Assembly (NCBI RefSeq): GCF_902706095.1
Contig: NZ_CACSJP010000005.1
Coordinates: forward strand, 124,001-188,000
DNA: 64,000 bases
Direction of reading: 5' to 3'
Source: Rhizobium sp. 18065
GTDB taxonomy: Bacteria; Pseudomonadota; Alphaproteobacteria; Rhizobiales; Rhizobiaceae
Part shown: positions 17,429 to 25,842 of the stretch, piece after piece
Layout: every line of letters begins with the position of its first letter
Numbering within the stretch: position 1 is the first letter of the stretch
The notes under the pieces: model-generated
Database searches by the model: none
Told to the model about the DNA's origin: nothing
The model's input: the letters and a program-made list of their open reading frames with translations, nothing else
Translations under genes and position numbers: made by a program

Positions 17429-18463
17429 TCAGGCAGCAGCCGAAGCAGCCAGCGGAACTTCAGCGATCGTTGCCAGAACGCGCGACGCGATCTGGTACGG
17501 GCAACCCTGGCTGTTCGGACGACGGTCTTCGAGGTAGCCCTTGTAGCCGTTGTTGGCGAAAGAGTGCGGAACGCGGATCGAAGCGCCACGGTCGGCGATA
17601 CCGTAGGAGAACTTGTTCCACGGAGCGGTCTCGTGCTTGCCGGTCAGACGCAGGTGGTTGTCCGGGCCGTAGACGTCGATATGCTCTTTCCAGTTCTTGG
17701 CGAAAGCAGCCATGAGGGCTTCGAAATATTCCTTGCCGCCCACTTCGCGCATGAACTTGGTCGAGAAGTTGCAGTGCATGCCCGAGCCGTTCCAGTCGGT
17801 GTCGCCGAGCGGCTTGCAATGGAACTCGACATCGACGCCGTACTTTTCGCACAAACGAAGCAGCAGGTAGCGAGCGATCCAGATTTCGTCGGCGGCGCGC
17901 TTGGAGCCCTTGCCGAAAACCTGGAATTCCCACTGGCCCTTAGCCACTTCGGCATTGATGCCTTCGTGGTTGATGCCGGCTTCGAGGCAAAGGTCGAGAT
18001 GTTCTTCGACGATTTCGCGGGCGATTTCGCCAACATTCTTGTAGCCGACGCCGGTGTAGTACGGGCCCTGCGGAGCCGGGAAGCCGTTTTCCGGGAAGCC
18101 GAGCGGGCGGCCGTCCTGGTAGAGGAAATATTCCTGTTCGAAGCCGAACCAAGTGCCTTCGTCGTCGAGAATCGTCGCACGGCTGTTGGTCGAGTGCGGG
18201 GTAACGCCATCCGGCATCATGACTTCGCACATGACCAGCGCACCGTTGGTGCGGGCCGGATCGGGGTAGATTGCGACCGGCTTCAGAACGCAGTCGGAGC
18301 TATGGCCTTCGGCCTGCATCGTCGACGAGCCATCGAAGCCCCACAGCGGCAGCTGTTCCAGGGTCGGAAATTCGTTGAATTCCTTGATCTGCGTTTTGCC
18401 ACGCAGGTTCGGCACCGGCTTGTAGCCATCGAGCCAGATATACTCGAGCTTGAACTTCGTCAT
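17429..18463 (-). CDS. glnII: Glutamine synthetase type II
   Basis: 344 residues, the length of the eukaryote-like GSII found in rhizobia. It starts MTKFKLEYIWLDGYKPVPN and shows LPLWGFDGSSTMQAEG, GTWFGFEQEYFLY, AGINHEGINAEVAKGQWEFQ (metal and ammonia sites), LTGKHETAPWNKFSYG and IRVPHSFANNGYKGYLEDRRPNS (ATP site). It makes glutamine from glutamate and ammonia, including that from purine and urea breakdown nearby. The ATG at 18463 follows AGAGAGACGATCA. A sigma-54 promoter lies at 18551-18566 and an NtrC-type site at 18782-18798. Confidence 0.96.
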   Translation of the reverse strand: MTKFKLEYIWLDGYKPVPNLRGKTQIKEFNEFPTLEQLPLWGFDGSSTMQAEGHSSDCVLKPVAIYPDPARTNGALVMCEVMMPDGVTPHSTNSRATILDDEGTWFGFEQEYFLYQDGRPLGFPENGFPAPQGPYYTGVGYKNVGEIAREIVEEHLDLCLEAGINHEGINAEVAKGQWEFQVFGKGSKRAADEIWIARYLLLRLCEKYGVDVEFHCKPLGDTDWNGSGMHCNFSTKFMREVGGKEYFEALMAAFAKNWKEHIDVYGPDNHLRLTGKHETAPWNKFSYGIADRGASIRVPHSFANNGYKGYLEDRRPNSQGCPYQIASRVLATIAEVPLAASAAA

Positions 18464-18550
18464 TGATCGTCTCTCTTCAGTCAAGCGCTCGCCAAAGAGC
18501 GCATACAGAGGGGGTGATTCTCCGGCTGGCCGGCGAGTCGGTAAGATAAA

Positions 18551-18566
18551 AGCAGGAAGCGTGCCA
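18551..18566 (-). promoter_or_regulatory. Sigma-54 promoter of glnII
   Basis: The minus strand reads TGGCACGCTTCCTGCT. This matches the sigma-54 consensus TGGCACGN4TTGCW at all positions except one (C for T), with GG and GC at exact -24/-12 spacing. The -12 element is about 88 nt before the glnII ATG. Confidence 0.88.
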
Positions 18567-18781
18567 ACTTGCCTCGCACGCCACCCAGCTGATGCATTTT
18601 GCCGCAGATGCGCGTCAAATCGGCAACCAAAACAGATCATTCTTTAACAGTTAACCCTCAATCTATCGGAACCTGACGGGCTCACACAGAGTTCCGACGA
18701 GACGTGGTTGCGATGACAGCAAATGATGATTTGTCGGCCACTCAAAAAAATGCGCAATTAATGCCTATAAATTATGCAAAT

Positions 18782-18798
18782 TGCACTTTTCATGTGCA
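18782..18798. promoter_or_regulatory. NtrC enhancer site between glnII and gstI
   Basis: TGCAC-N7-GTGCA is a perfect match to the NtrC half-sites and spacing. It lies about 220 nt upstream of the glnII sigma-54 promoter and 69 nt before the gstI ATG, so bound NtrC could activate glnII at a distance and block gstI. The dual role is known for the Rhizobium leguminosarum homologues; here it is inferred from position. Confidence 0.8.
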
Positions 18799-18866
18799 TA
18801 TCAGTTTGAACTGTGATAGCAGGGGTTTATCGAGACCAACACTCGGTGGAAACGAGAGGCAGTAGC

Positions 18867-19046
18867 ATGACAACGAACATGGTTCGGGAATCGGCGAAGA
18901 TCTACGAATTCCCGGTGCGGAACCTGCAAAGGCTTGAGGAAATGCGTCTGCGTGCCGCTGCAAAGCCCGTGATCTATGAGAGCGGTGCGGCAAGCTGGTA
19001 CCACGAAGAAGCGATCCGCGAGGCTGAAGAGGCACGCAAGCAATAG
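18867..19046 (+). CDS. gstI: DUF2735 small protein, GstI-like inhibitor of GSII synthesis
   Basis: 59 residues: MTTNMVRESAKIYEFPV at the start, a central basic helix and a charged, helical C-terminus EEAIREAEEARKQ. It is divergent from glnII, which is the position of gstI in Rhizobium leguminosarum, whose small product lowers GSII translation when nitrogen is plentiful. GAGAGG precedes the ATG. A terminator follows at 19113-19137. The gene name rests on position, size and the IxxFPV pattern rather than on alignment. Confidence 0.72.
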   Translation: MTTNMVRESAKIYEFPVRNLQRLEEMRLRAAAKPVIYESGAASWYHEEAIREAEEARKQ

Positions 19047-19112
19047 GCATGGCGTAAAAGCGCCGAAGGCCGCGCGTCAGACGAGCGGCCCTTCTGTGTG
19101 TGTGTACTTGAA

Positions 19113-19137
19113 AGCGGGCCCTTGGCCCGCTTTGTCG
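19113..19137 (+). terminator. Terminator between gstI and alc, probably bidirectional
   Basis: AGCGGGCC (19113-19120) pairs with GGCCCGCT (19124-19131) around CTT and is followed by TTGTCGTTT. In reverse the stem is followed by TTTCAAG, so it may also end the uraD-alc transcript. Confidence 0.8.
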
Positions 19138-19152
19138 TTTCAAAGCCGGAGT

Positions 19153-20175
19153 TCAGGCCTTCTTGCCCAACAGCCGCAGCCGCATGATGCCGCCGTCCGG
19201 ATGCATGGCGATGCGCACATGGGTTACCGGGCCGATCCTGGCAACCTGCTCGCCCTCATAGAAATGTTCGGCATCCATTTGCATCTTCTGCCGCGCAACA
19301 ATCGGCTTCCAGCTTTCCGACGCCGCGATTTCAGCGTCGCTGAAAACATCGCCTGCTTCGGGCAAGTAAGCACCGAGCAGCTCACAGGTGTCCGGATAAT
19401 TACCCTTATAGAAATGCGTGTCGATCAGCACGCGATTGATCTCGCCGGCATGGCCAAGCCGGATGATCGCCCAGTCATGGCCGGGACCACGGCGGCGCTT
19501 GGTTTCCCAGCCATCGCCCATATTGTTGCCGCGACCGGGCTCCAGCGTCTTGTCCGGATGGCCGTAATGCGCATCCGACCAAGCCAGCGACTTGGCGCCG
19601 TGGAAGACATAGGCGAGATCGATCTCCTGATCGGCCGCCACCTTGGACCAGTCGAAATGGGCAGCGCCATAGACGCGCAGGCGCGCCACACCGCCATCGG
19701 GATAGATATGCAGGCGAAGATGCGTCCAGACCTTGGACGTATCGGCATTGGTGAAGAAGTGCTGCGCGGACGGGCCAAGCGGCGATTTTGCCAGAACCTC
19801 GGTCCAGACCGTGGCATCCGTCGGATCGCCAGCCTCGACATGGGCCACCTCGATTGAGGCAAACGGCGGATAATTGCCGGTGAAGAAGCGTGTATCGACA
19901 TCGAAGCCGAAGACACGCCCCGGCATCGCAAGACGCACGATCGCCCAGTCATGGCCGGGCACGCGCTTGCGCCGGCTTTCCCAGCCGTCCATGTATTTGC
20001 CGTTGTCGTCATAGAGGTTCGGATCGAACTCCGCCGGCACATCGTTCAGCATGCGCTCCAGCGGCGCGAAAAATTCGTCGGAAACGGCAACACCCTTGGC
20101 GCCGAGCCGCGCCGATGCGAGGTTCACGGCACCGGCTGCAAAATCGGGCAAGGCGATGGAAGAGATTTCGGGCAT
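19153..20175 (-). CDS. alc: Allantoicase
   Basis: 340 residues made of two homologous jelly-roll halves; each half has the sequence pair GWE-[ST/SR]-[KR]-R-x-PGHDWAI (about residues 63-78 and 228-245) followed by VDTRFFTGNYPP or IDTHFYKGNYPD, and each ends with HIYPDGGVARLRVYG or AMHPDGGIMRLRLLG. It hydrolyses allantoate to ureidoglycolate and urea. The ATG at 20175 follows GGAG at 10 nt and comes one base after the uraD stop. It supplies the substrate of AllA. Confidence 0.95.
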   Translation of the reverse strand: MPEISSIALPDFAAGAVNLASARLGAKGVAVSDEFFAPLERMLNDVPAEFDPNLYDDNGKYMDGWESRRKRVPGHDWAIVRLAMPGRVFGFDVDTRFFTGNYPPFASIEVAHVEAGDPTDATVWTEVLAKSPLGPSAQHFFTNADTSKVWTHLRLHIYPDGGVARLRVYGAAHFDWSKVAADQEIDLAYVFHGAKSLAWSDAHYGHPDKTLEPGRGNNMGDGWETKRRRGPGHDWAIIRLGHAGEINRVLIDTHFYKGNYPDTCELLGAYLPEAGDVFSDAEIAASESWKPIVARQKMQMDAEHFYEGEQVARIGPVTHVRIAMHPDGGIMRLRLLGKKA

Positions 20176-20176
20176 G

Positions 20177-20674
20177 TCAGCTATTCTCCGGTAGAAGGCT
20201 TTCAAGGCGAAGTCGGGCAATCTTCTCGACCTGCAGGCAGGCCGTGTCGAGTTCCTGTTCGCGGCTGTTGTCGATCCGCTTTTCGAACGCGGCGAGGATA
20301 TCGTCCTTGCTCAGTCCCTTCACCGCAACGATGAAGGGAAAGCCGAATTTCTCCGTGTAGGCCGCATTGAGCGTGACAAAGTGCTGATACTCATCCGGGC
20401 TCAACCGGTCCAGCCCTGCCCCCGCCTGCTCATTGCGGCTGTCTTCGGTCAGGTCGCCGGCAATCGCCAGCTTGCCGGCGAGATCTGGATGGGCGCGCAG
20501 TACGCCGAGCCGTTCGTCCGCGCTCGCGGTGCGGAACATCGCCGCCATTCCGTCATGCACATCGACGGCCGACAGCGGCTCGGCGATAAAACCGGCGTCG
20601 AAGGCGCGCTCGGCAATGAATGGCGAATGCTCGAACACGCCACCGAAGCGCACAACGAATTCCGCTCTGTCCAT
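20177..20674 (-). CDS. uraD: OHCU decarboxylase
   Basis: 165 residues. LRAHPDLAGKLA holds the catalytic His, and KFGFPFIVAVKGLSKDDIL is the family C-terminal signature. It decarboxylates 2-oxo-4-hydroxy-4-carboxy-5-ureidoimidazoline to S-allantoin, following PuuD and UraH. It forms a two-gene operon with alc. It has no peroxisomal or export signal, as expected for a cytoplasmic bacterial enzyme. Confidence 0.95.
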   Translation of the reverse strand: MDRAEFVVRFGGVFEHSPFIAERAFDAGFIAEPLSAVDVHDGMAAMFRTASADERLGVLRAHPDLAGKLAIAGDLTEDSRNEQAGAGLDRLSPDEYQHFVTLNAAYTEKFGFPFIVAVKGLSKDDILAAFEKRIDNSREQELDTACLQVEKIARLRLESLLPENS

Positions 20675-20915
20675 ATGTAACCCCGTTTCCTGATGCTGAT
20701 GCCCGGAATCATGCCCGAAGCGTCGAGAGGTCTGCGATCACGACTGAACCGCCGCATCACATTTGGCGACAAGGATTAGCGAAGCCCCGACAGCTTGTCG
20801 AGCTTTGCAAAAAGACAAGCACTTTCATCGAAATCATAAGGGCCGACGCCTTGCGCCTCTTCCGCACGGTCCTATGTTACGCTTGCTCAATATCATTCCC
20901 CCGAAAGGAAATTCC

Positions 20916-21965
20916 ATGCCCATCGCCAAAGGCTATGCCGCAACCGATGCCTCCAAGCCCTTGGTTCCCTTCACCTTCGAACGTCGCGAACCGAACGATG
21001 ACGACGTGGTGATTGCGATCAAGTATTCCGGCGTCTGCCATTCCGACATCCACCAGGCGCGCAACGAATGGGGCAACTCCACCTTCCCGATGGTGCCCGG
21101 CCATGAAATCGCCGGCGTTGTCACGGCCATCGGCTCCAAGGTCACCCAGTTCAAGATCGGCGACCACGTCGGCGTCGGCTGCTTCGTCGACAGCTGCGTG
21201 CATTGCGAGACCCGCGACCTCGATCTCGAACAGTATATGCCGGGCGTGGTTCCGACCTATAACGGCTTCGAAGCCGACGGCACGACGCCGACCTATGGCG
21301 GTTATGCGGACAGTATCACGGTCAAGGAAGGCTATGTCCTGTCGATCCCGGAAAATCTGCCGCTCGACAAGGCAGCACCGCTGCTCTGCGCCGGCATCAC
21401 GCTCTATTCGCCGCTGGTCCACTGGAAGGCTGGTCCCGGCAAGAAGGTCGCCATCGTCGGCATGGGCGGTCTCGGCCATATGGGCGTCAAGCTCGCCGCC
21501 GCCATGGGCGCGGATGTCACCGTGCTCAGCCAGAGCCTGTCCAAAAAGGACGACGGCATCGCCTTCGGCGCCAAGGACTATTACGCCACCGCCGACAAGG
21601 AGACCTTCAAGAAGCTCGCCGGCACGTTTGACCTGATCGTCTGCACCGTCGGCACCGAGATCGACTGGAACGCCTATCTCGGCCTGCTGAAGATCGACGG
21701 CGCCATGGTTCTGGTCGGCCTGCCGGAAAACCCGGTGCCGGTCCACGCCTTCTCACTTGTCATGGGGCGTCGCTCGCTCGCCGGCTCCTCGATCGGCTCG
21801 ATCAAGGAAACCCAGGAAATGCTCGACTTCTGCGGCAAGCACGACATCCTGCCGGAAATCGAGATGATCGACATCCAGCAGATCAACGAAGCCTATGAAC
21901 GCGTCATCAAGAGCGATGTGCGCTACCGCTTCGTCATCGACATTGCCAGCCTGTCGAAGGACTGA
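20916..21965 (+). CDS. Zinc-type NAD(P)-dependent alcohol dehydrogenase with altered structural zinc loop
   Basis: 349 residues of the cinnamyl-alcohol/YahK-like medium-chain dehydrogenases. The catalytic zinc ligands are present in [17 protein letters not shown] and GHEIAGVV, and [12 protein letters not shown] supplies the third. The NADP site is [14 protein letters not shown]. The structural zinc loop, normally four cysteines, reads [19 protein letters not shown], keeping two Cys only. The ATG has AAAGGAAATTCC upstream. It probably reduces aldehydes. A good GC hairpin at 21977-22004 ends it. Confidence 0.9.
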   Translation: MPIAKGYAATDASKPLVPFTFERREPNDDDVVIAIKYSGVCHSDIHQARNEWGNSTFPMVPGHEIAGVVTAIGSKVTQFKIGDHVGVGCFVDSCVHCETRDLDLEQYMPGVVPTYNGFEADGTTPTYGGYADSITVKEGYVLSIPENLPLDKAAPLLCAGITLYSPLVHWKAGPGKKVAIVGMGGLGHMGVKLAAAMGADVTVLSQSLSKKDDGIAFGAKDYYATADKETFKKLAGTFDLIVCTVGTEIDWNAYLGLLKIDGAMVLVGLPENPVPVHAFSLVMGRRSLAGSSIGSIKETQEMLDFCGKHDILPEIEMIDIQQINEAYERVIKSDVRYRFVIDIASLSKD

Positions 21966-21976
21966 GCCGCAACACC

Positions 21977-22004
21977 GTTCCCCGCCGTTTTCGCGGCGGG
22001 GAAC
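21977..22004. terminator. Terminator between the dehydrogenase and merR
   Basis: An 11-bp perfect stem (GTTCCCCGCCG with CGGCGGGGAAC) around TTTTCG, placed between two convergent genes (stops at 21965 and 22031). It lacks a long T-run but its position fits a shared terminator. Confidence 0.6.
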
Positions 22005-22030
22005 TTCGAGGCTGACAAACACGGGCCAGC

Positions 22031-22459
22031 TCAGAGCAAGCCCTTTGCCTCTTTCGAACGCTCCGTTGTCGTCCGGGACGACACCCGCAACAAGCGGCGG
22101 AACTTCGGGCAATCCATATGGGATTCCGCCCTGCATTCGGCGACATGACGCAGCGCGTTGCGCAGGGTGGTCAGTTGCCGGATCTGCGCATCGAGCTTGT
22201 CCGCCCGAAGATGCAGGGCCGCGCGCGGAAGATCCGGCGCACCATCCTTGCCGAACATGCCCTTCATGTCTTCTAGTGAAAAACCGGCCGTCTTTCCAAG
22301 CGAGATGAGCGCCAGCTGCACAAGCGCCTGCGGTTCGAACTGGCGCCGGAGGCCATGCCGTCCCACCGAGCGGATCAAGCCGACCTCCTCGTAGTAGCGC
22401 AACGCCGAGGCCGACACGCCGCTTTTTTCCGCAAGGATTCCGATATCCAGCAATTTCAT
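22031..22459 (-). CDS. MerR-family transcriptional regulator
   Basis: 142 residues. The MerR DNA-binding domain is clear: LLDIGILAEKSGVSASALRYYEEVGLIRSVGRHGLRRQF (about residues 3-41), then a helix with a C-terminal CRAESHMDCPKF. Two Cys are present, but the SoxR iron-sulfur set (four Cys) is not. It is divergent from the MFS exporter, with a MerR-type dyad at 22466-22483 in the shared promoter. It likely activates the exporter on binding an unknown ligand. Confidence 0.88.
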   Translation of the reverse strand: MKLLDIGILAEKSGVSASALRYYEEVGLIRSVGRHGLRRQFEPQALVQLALISLGKTAGFSLEDMKGMFGKDGAPDLPRAALHLRADKLDAQIRQLTTLRNALRHVAECRAESHMDCPKFRRLLRVSSRTTTERSKEAKGLL

Positions 22460-22465
22460 CCTTGA

Positions 22466-22483
22466 CCTCAAGTTGACTTGAAG
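22466..22483. promoter_or_regulatory. MerR-type operator in the merR-MFS promoter
   Basis: CCTCAAGTTGACTTGAAG is an 18-nt near-palindrome resembling the SoxR/MerR box. It lies between a TTGACC -35 (22462-22467) and a poor -10 about 19 nt later, the stretched spacing that MerR proteins correct. Confidence 0.7.
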
Positions 22484-22527
22484 TGGCAGACTACCAGTCA
22501 TCCCGCTCATCGACAACAGGAACTGCC

Positions 22528-23946
22528 ATGACACATTTCCCATCCACGCCCAGGTCCGGCTCATTTGCGCTGGTAAGCGTCGCCGGCTCCATGCTGCTCG
22601 GATCACTCGGCATCAGCATTGCAACCGTCGCCCTGCCGCCGCTGTCGCGCAGCTTCGCCGCACCGATCGCCGATGTTCAGTGGGTGGTTCTCGCCTATCT
22701 CCTGGCGGTAACGGCGAGCATCGTCGTCGCCGGCCGGCTGGGTGACCTGTTCGGCCATGGTCGTACGCTGATTGCGGGACTTGTAGTCTTTACGCTAGCC
22801 TCACTCGCCTGCACCTTCGCTCCGACTCTTCCCGTCCTCATCGCGGCGCGTTTGGTGCAGGGCCTCGGCGGTGCGGTTCTGATGGCGATGCCGGTCTCGA
22901 TCATCCGGGACACAATTAGCAAGGAACGCATCGGGTCGGCCATGGGCCTGCTCGGAACAATGTCGGCGGTCGGCACAGCCCTCGGTCCGTCGCTCGGCGG
23001 CATTCTGATGGTGACATTCGGCTGGCGCGCAGCCTTCCTCGCGCTCGCCGGCGTCGCCGCCTTACTGCTGATCGTCGCGACATTCTCGGTTCCGCGAAGT
23101 ATCAATCCCGCCGGCAGAGCCGTGAAAGGCCTCGACCTCATCGGCATGGCCCTGCTTGCCCTGTCTCTTACGACCTACTCTCTGGCGATGAGCGGATCGA
23201 AGGCAGGCCTTGCCGTCGACCAGCGTCTGTTGCTGCCGATCGCGCTTGCCGCCATGCTCGCCTTTGTCCTGTTCGAACGGCGCTGCGCCTCGCCCCTCGT
23301 GCCAATTCCGCTGCTGCATGATCCGATCATCGGCCCATCGCTGGCGACCAATTTCCTGGTCGCAACCGTGATGATGTCGACCCTTGTCGTCGGGCCATTC
23401 TTCCTTGCCTTCGGGCTCGGTCTCAACGACGCCATGGTCGGGCTGGTCATGGCAATCGGGCCGCTGACGGCCGCCTTCGCCGGCATTCCTGCCGGACGCC
23501 TGACCGACAGATTCGGTGCGCCACACATGCTGTCAGCCGCATTGCTGCAGATCGTGATCGGCCTGGTCTGCCTTGCCCTCTTGCCTGGCCTGATCGGTGT
23601 GCCGGGCTACATCGTGGCGCTTGTATTTTTGACACCCGGCTTCCAGCTGTTCCTCGCGGCCAACAACACCATGGTGATGGCCACCGTCGCTGACGAAAGA
23701 CGCGGTCTCGTGTCAGGCTTGCTCGGCCTGTCGCGCAATCTTGGTTTCGTCACCGGAGCATCTGCCATGGCGTCGCTGTTTTCGATGGCCCTCGGCGATC
23801 GTCCAATCACGGATGCACCAGCCGCCCTGATCGGCAATGCTTTCACCACCACCTTCCTGATGGCTGCCACGCTGCCGATCGCAGCGCTTGCCATCAGCCA
23901 GTTCTTCTCCCGCCGACTGGGAACAGACAAAGCGAACAGTCAGTGA
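22528..23946 (+). CDS. MFS drug exporter, DHA2 (EmrB/QacA) family
   Basis: 472 residues with about 14 hydrophobic helices. Motif A appears as GRLGDLFGHGRTL, motif C-like as GTALGPSLGGILM, and the RLVQGLGGAVLMAMP antiporter region is typical of DHA2 exporters. It sits in the inner membrane and likely exports a toxic compound using the proton gradient. The ATG follows ACAGGAACTGCC. It is divergent from merR, its likely activator. Confidence 0.9.
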   Translation: MTHFPSTPRSGSFALVSVAGSMLLGSLGISIATVALPPLSRSFAAPIADVQWVVLAYLLAVTASIVVAGRLGDLFGHGRTLIAGLVVFTLASLACTFAPTLPVLIAARLVQGLGGAVLMAMPVSIIRDTISKERIGSAMGLLGTMSAVGTALGPSLGGILMVTFGWRAAFLALAGVAALLLIVATFSVPRSINPAGRAVKGLDLIGMALLALSLTTYSLAMSGSKAGLAVDQRLLLPIALAAMLAFVLFERRCASPLVPIPLLHDPIIGPSLATNFLVATVMMSTLVVGPFFLAFGLGLNDAMVGLVMAIGPLTAAFAGIPAGRLTDRFGAPHMLSAALLQIVIGLVCLALLPGLIGVPGYIVALVFLTPGFQLFLAANNTMVMATVADERRGLVSGLLGLSRNLGFVTGASAMASLFSMALGDRPITDAPAALIGNAFTTTFLMAATLPIAALAISQFFSRRLGTDKANSQ

Positions 23947-23956
23947 TCACAGCCCG

Positions 23957-24811
23957 TCAAGGCTGCAATTGATAGTCGCTGCGCTTCGGGAATGGCCAGT
24001 CCTGCAGAAGCGCCATGTCCGGCCGGAAAATCTCGACCTTCAGCGGATAGCAGGCGGACGTATCGCTGGAATGGGTGGCGCTGCAATCGCCACCCGGGCA
24101 AGCCGACAGCGCACCGAGCAGATCGATCTCGGCAAACAGTTCCAGATAATCGCCGGGCCTGACCGGGCTCGCCTTCATGAAATACTGCTGGGTGTCGCGG
24201 GTAAAACCCGTGCACATGAAGACGTTGAGCACATCATGCACATGCGGCTCCGCCTCGCGGGTCGTGATGCCCTTCGCTTCGGCCAGCGCATGGCAGAGGT
24301 TGGAATGGCAGCATTGATGATAATCAGTGCCGCTGAGCAGGCGGTTGGTATAGGGATCGCAGCGCGTACCGATCACGTCATGCACGCCGCCGCCATCCTC
24401 GTCGAAGCCGTACCAGCCGAGCGTATCATGGCTGATCGTCGCCATCGGCCGAAGCGACGGCATCGTGCTCCACAGCCGGTTGCCGGTTGTCACATGCGTT
24501 GCATGCAGCGCCCGCGTCTTGCCGCTGAAAAAGCGTTCGGACAAATCATCGGCATTCCACAGGTTGAGATCGCCGACCTGCGGTCCATCGACGCTGACGA
24601 TGCGGATGAAATGCCCCTTCGGCGCCGAAAAGGCCCTGCCCTCGCGCGGAGGAACGATAACTTCGTCGACCTTGACCATCGTTGCCCGTGCCGCAGCCAG
24701 CACATCCAGATTCGGCGCCTTCAGCGAACCGTTCGGATAGACGACGACCGGCTTGACTGCACGCCGCGCAGCAGCGTCAGCAGGCGGCACAGGGGCTGAT
24801 GGAAAGGACAT
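23957..24811 (-). CDS. DUF1989 protein, urea carboxylase-associated family
   Basis: 284 residues with the DUF1989 features: VPPREGRAFSAPKGHFIRIV, GDLNLWNADDLSERF, STMPSLRPMATISHDTLGWYG, GTDYHQCCHSNLCHAL, and CPGGDCSATHSSDTSACYPLKVEIF. The family holds guanidine or urea carboxylase-associated proteins; a carboxyguanidine deiminase activity is known for some paralogues, so nitrogen release is a reasonable guess. GGAG lies 8 nt before the ATG. A LysR gene diverges from it. Confidence 0.82.
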   Translation of the reverse strand: MSFPSAPVPPADAAARRAVKPVVVYPNGSLKAPNLDVLAAARATMVKVDEVIVPPREGRAFSAPKGHFIRIVSVDGPQVGDLNLWNADDLSERFFSGKTRALHATHVTTGNRLWSTMPSLRPMATISHDTLGWYGFDEDGGGVHDVIGTRCDPYTNRLLSGTDYHQCCHSNLCHALAEAKGITTREAEPHVHDVLNVFMCTGFTRDTQQYFMKASPVRPGDYLELFAEIDLLGALSACPGGDCSATHSSDTSACYPLKVEIFRPDMALLQDWPFPKRSDYQLQP

Positions 24812-24951
24812 GCGGAAACTCCGGTGTTGGCGGCGAGAACGGCCGCCGGGATTGCAAGATTGTGACAAGGCCTGAAACTGTCGCAAACCAGGGTTACTGA
24901 CAACGGTGCATCTTCTTGCCTTATGGGAAAGTACAGCTTAGTCTTACCGCG

Positions 24952-25812
24952 ATGAAGCTACCGCCGCTCGCCGCCCTCCGCGCCTTTGAAGCCGCCGCCC
25001 GCCGGCAAAGCTTTCTGCACGCGTCCGCCGAACTCGGCATGACGGCAGCCGCCGTCAGTCAGCATGTCAAAAGCCTCGAGGACTGGCTGGGTTTTGCGCT
25101 CTTTGATCGCCGGCCGCGCGGCGTGCAACTGACGGCGCAGGGTCGTGAGCTTGGCGAAGCGTGCAGCGAGGGCCTCAGCCATATCGCCATCACCGTCGAG
25201 CGCCTTCTGGGTCGTTCAAGCGAGAAGCGCGTCAGCCTGGCCTGCCAGCCGTCGATAGTCACCCACTGGCTGGCCCCGCGCCTCCCGGCGTTCCGCGCAG
25301 CGCATCCTGACATCCAGGTCTCCATAGTCTATCCGCTTGGCGCCAGAACCCCGGAAGAGGCAGGAGCCGACCTGCTGATCCGCCACGGCCTGAAACCAGA
25401 CCGTCCGGCAACCGCCATCCTTGGCGCAGCAACCCGGCCGACATGCTCAACGGATTATCTGCAACGCGTCGGCCCGATCAGCAGACCGTCGGATCTCCTT
25501 GCCATGGACCTGCTGCATGATGAGACCGAAGCGGCATGGAGCACATGGCTGACCAGGCAAGGCCTGAAGCCGCCGGCGCATACCGGTCCGATCTTCGCCG
25601 ATTTCAATCTGCAGGTCAGCTCGGTCCTGGCTGGCCTTGGCATCGGTCTATGCCCGACGGCACTGGTGGCAAGGCAGATCGAACAAGGCGATCTGGTCGT
25701 TCTGTTCGATCAGGCGATCGACGAGGACAAGTCCTACTGGCTGCTGGAGGCCGAGCGCCTCAGCGAAGCTGGAAGAGTGCTGCAGGCATTTCTGCTGCGC
25801 CAGACAGCCTGA
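24952..25812 (+). CDS. LysR-family transcriptional regulator
   Basis: 286 residues. The winged helix is LPPLAALRAFEAAARRQSFLHASAELGMTAAAVSQHVKSLED (about residues 3-44), of the GcvA/AmpR type. The effector domain is ordinary. It is 140 bp from the divergent DUF1989 gene, its most likely target, and convergent with puuE. Effector unknown; a purine or ureide intermediate would fit the context. Confidence 0.88.
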   Translation: MKLPPLAALRAFEAAARRQSFLHASAELGMTAAAVSQHVKSLEDWLGFALFDRRPRGVQLTAQGRELGEACSEGLSHIAITVERLLGRSSEKRVSLACQPSIVTHWLAPRLPAFRAAHPDIQVSIVYPLGARTPEEAGADLLIRHGLKPDRPATAILGAATRPTCSTDYLQRVGPISRPSDLLAMDLLHDETEAAWSTWLTRQGLKPPAHTGPIFADFNLQVSSVLAGLGIGLCPTALVARQIEQGDLVVLFDQAIDEDKSYWLLEAERLSEAGRVLQAFLLRQTA

Positions 25813-25842
25813 CATATTGCCCCAAGGTGCGTTGACCGCGCC

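Noticed and set aside
22031-22459. Calling the MerR protein SoxR.
   Set aside because: Only two Cys are present where SoxR has a four-Cys iron-sulfur set, despite the SoxR-like box.
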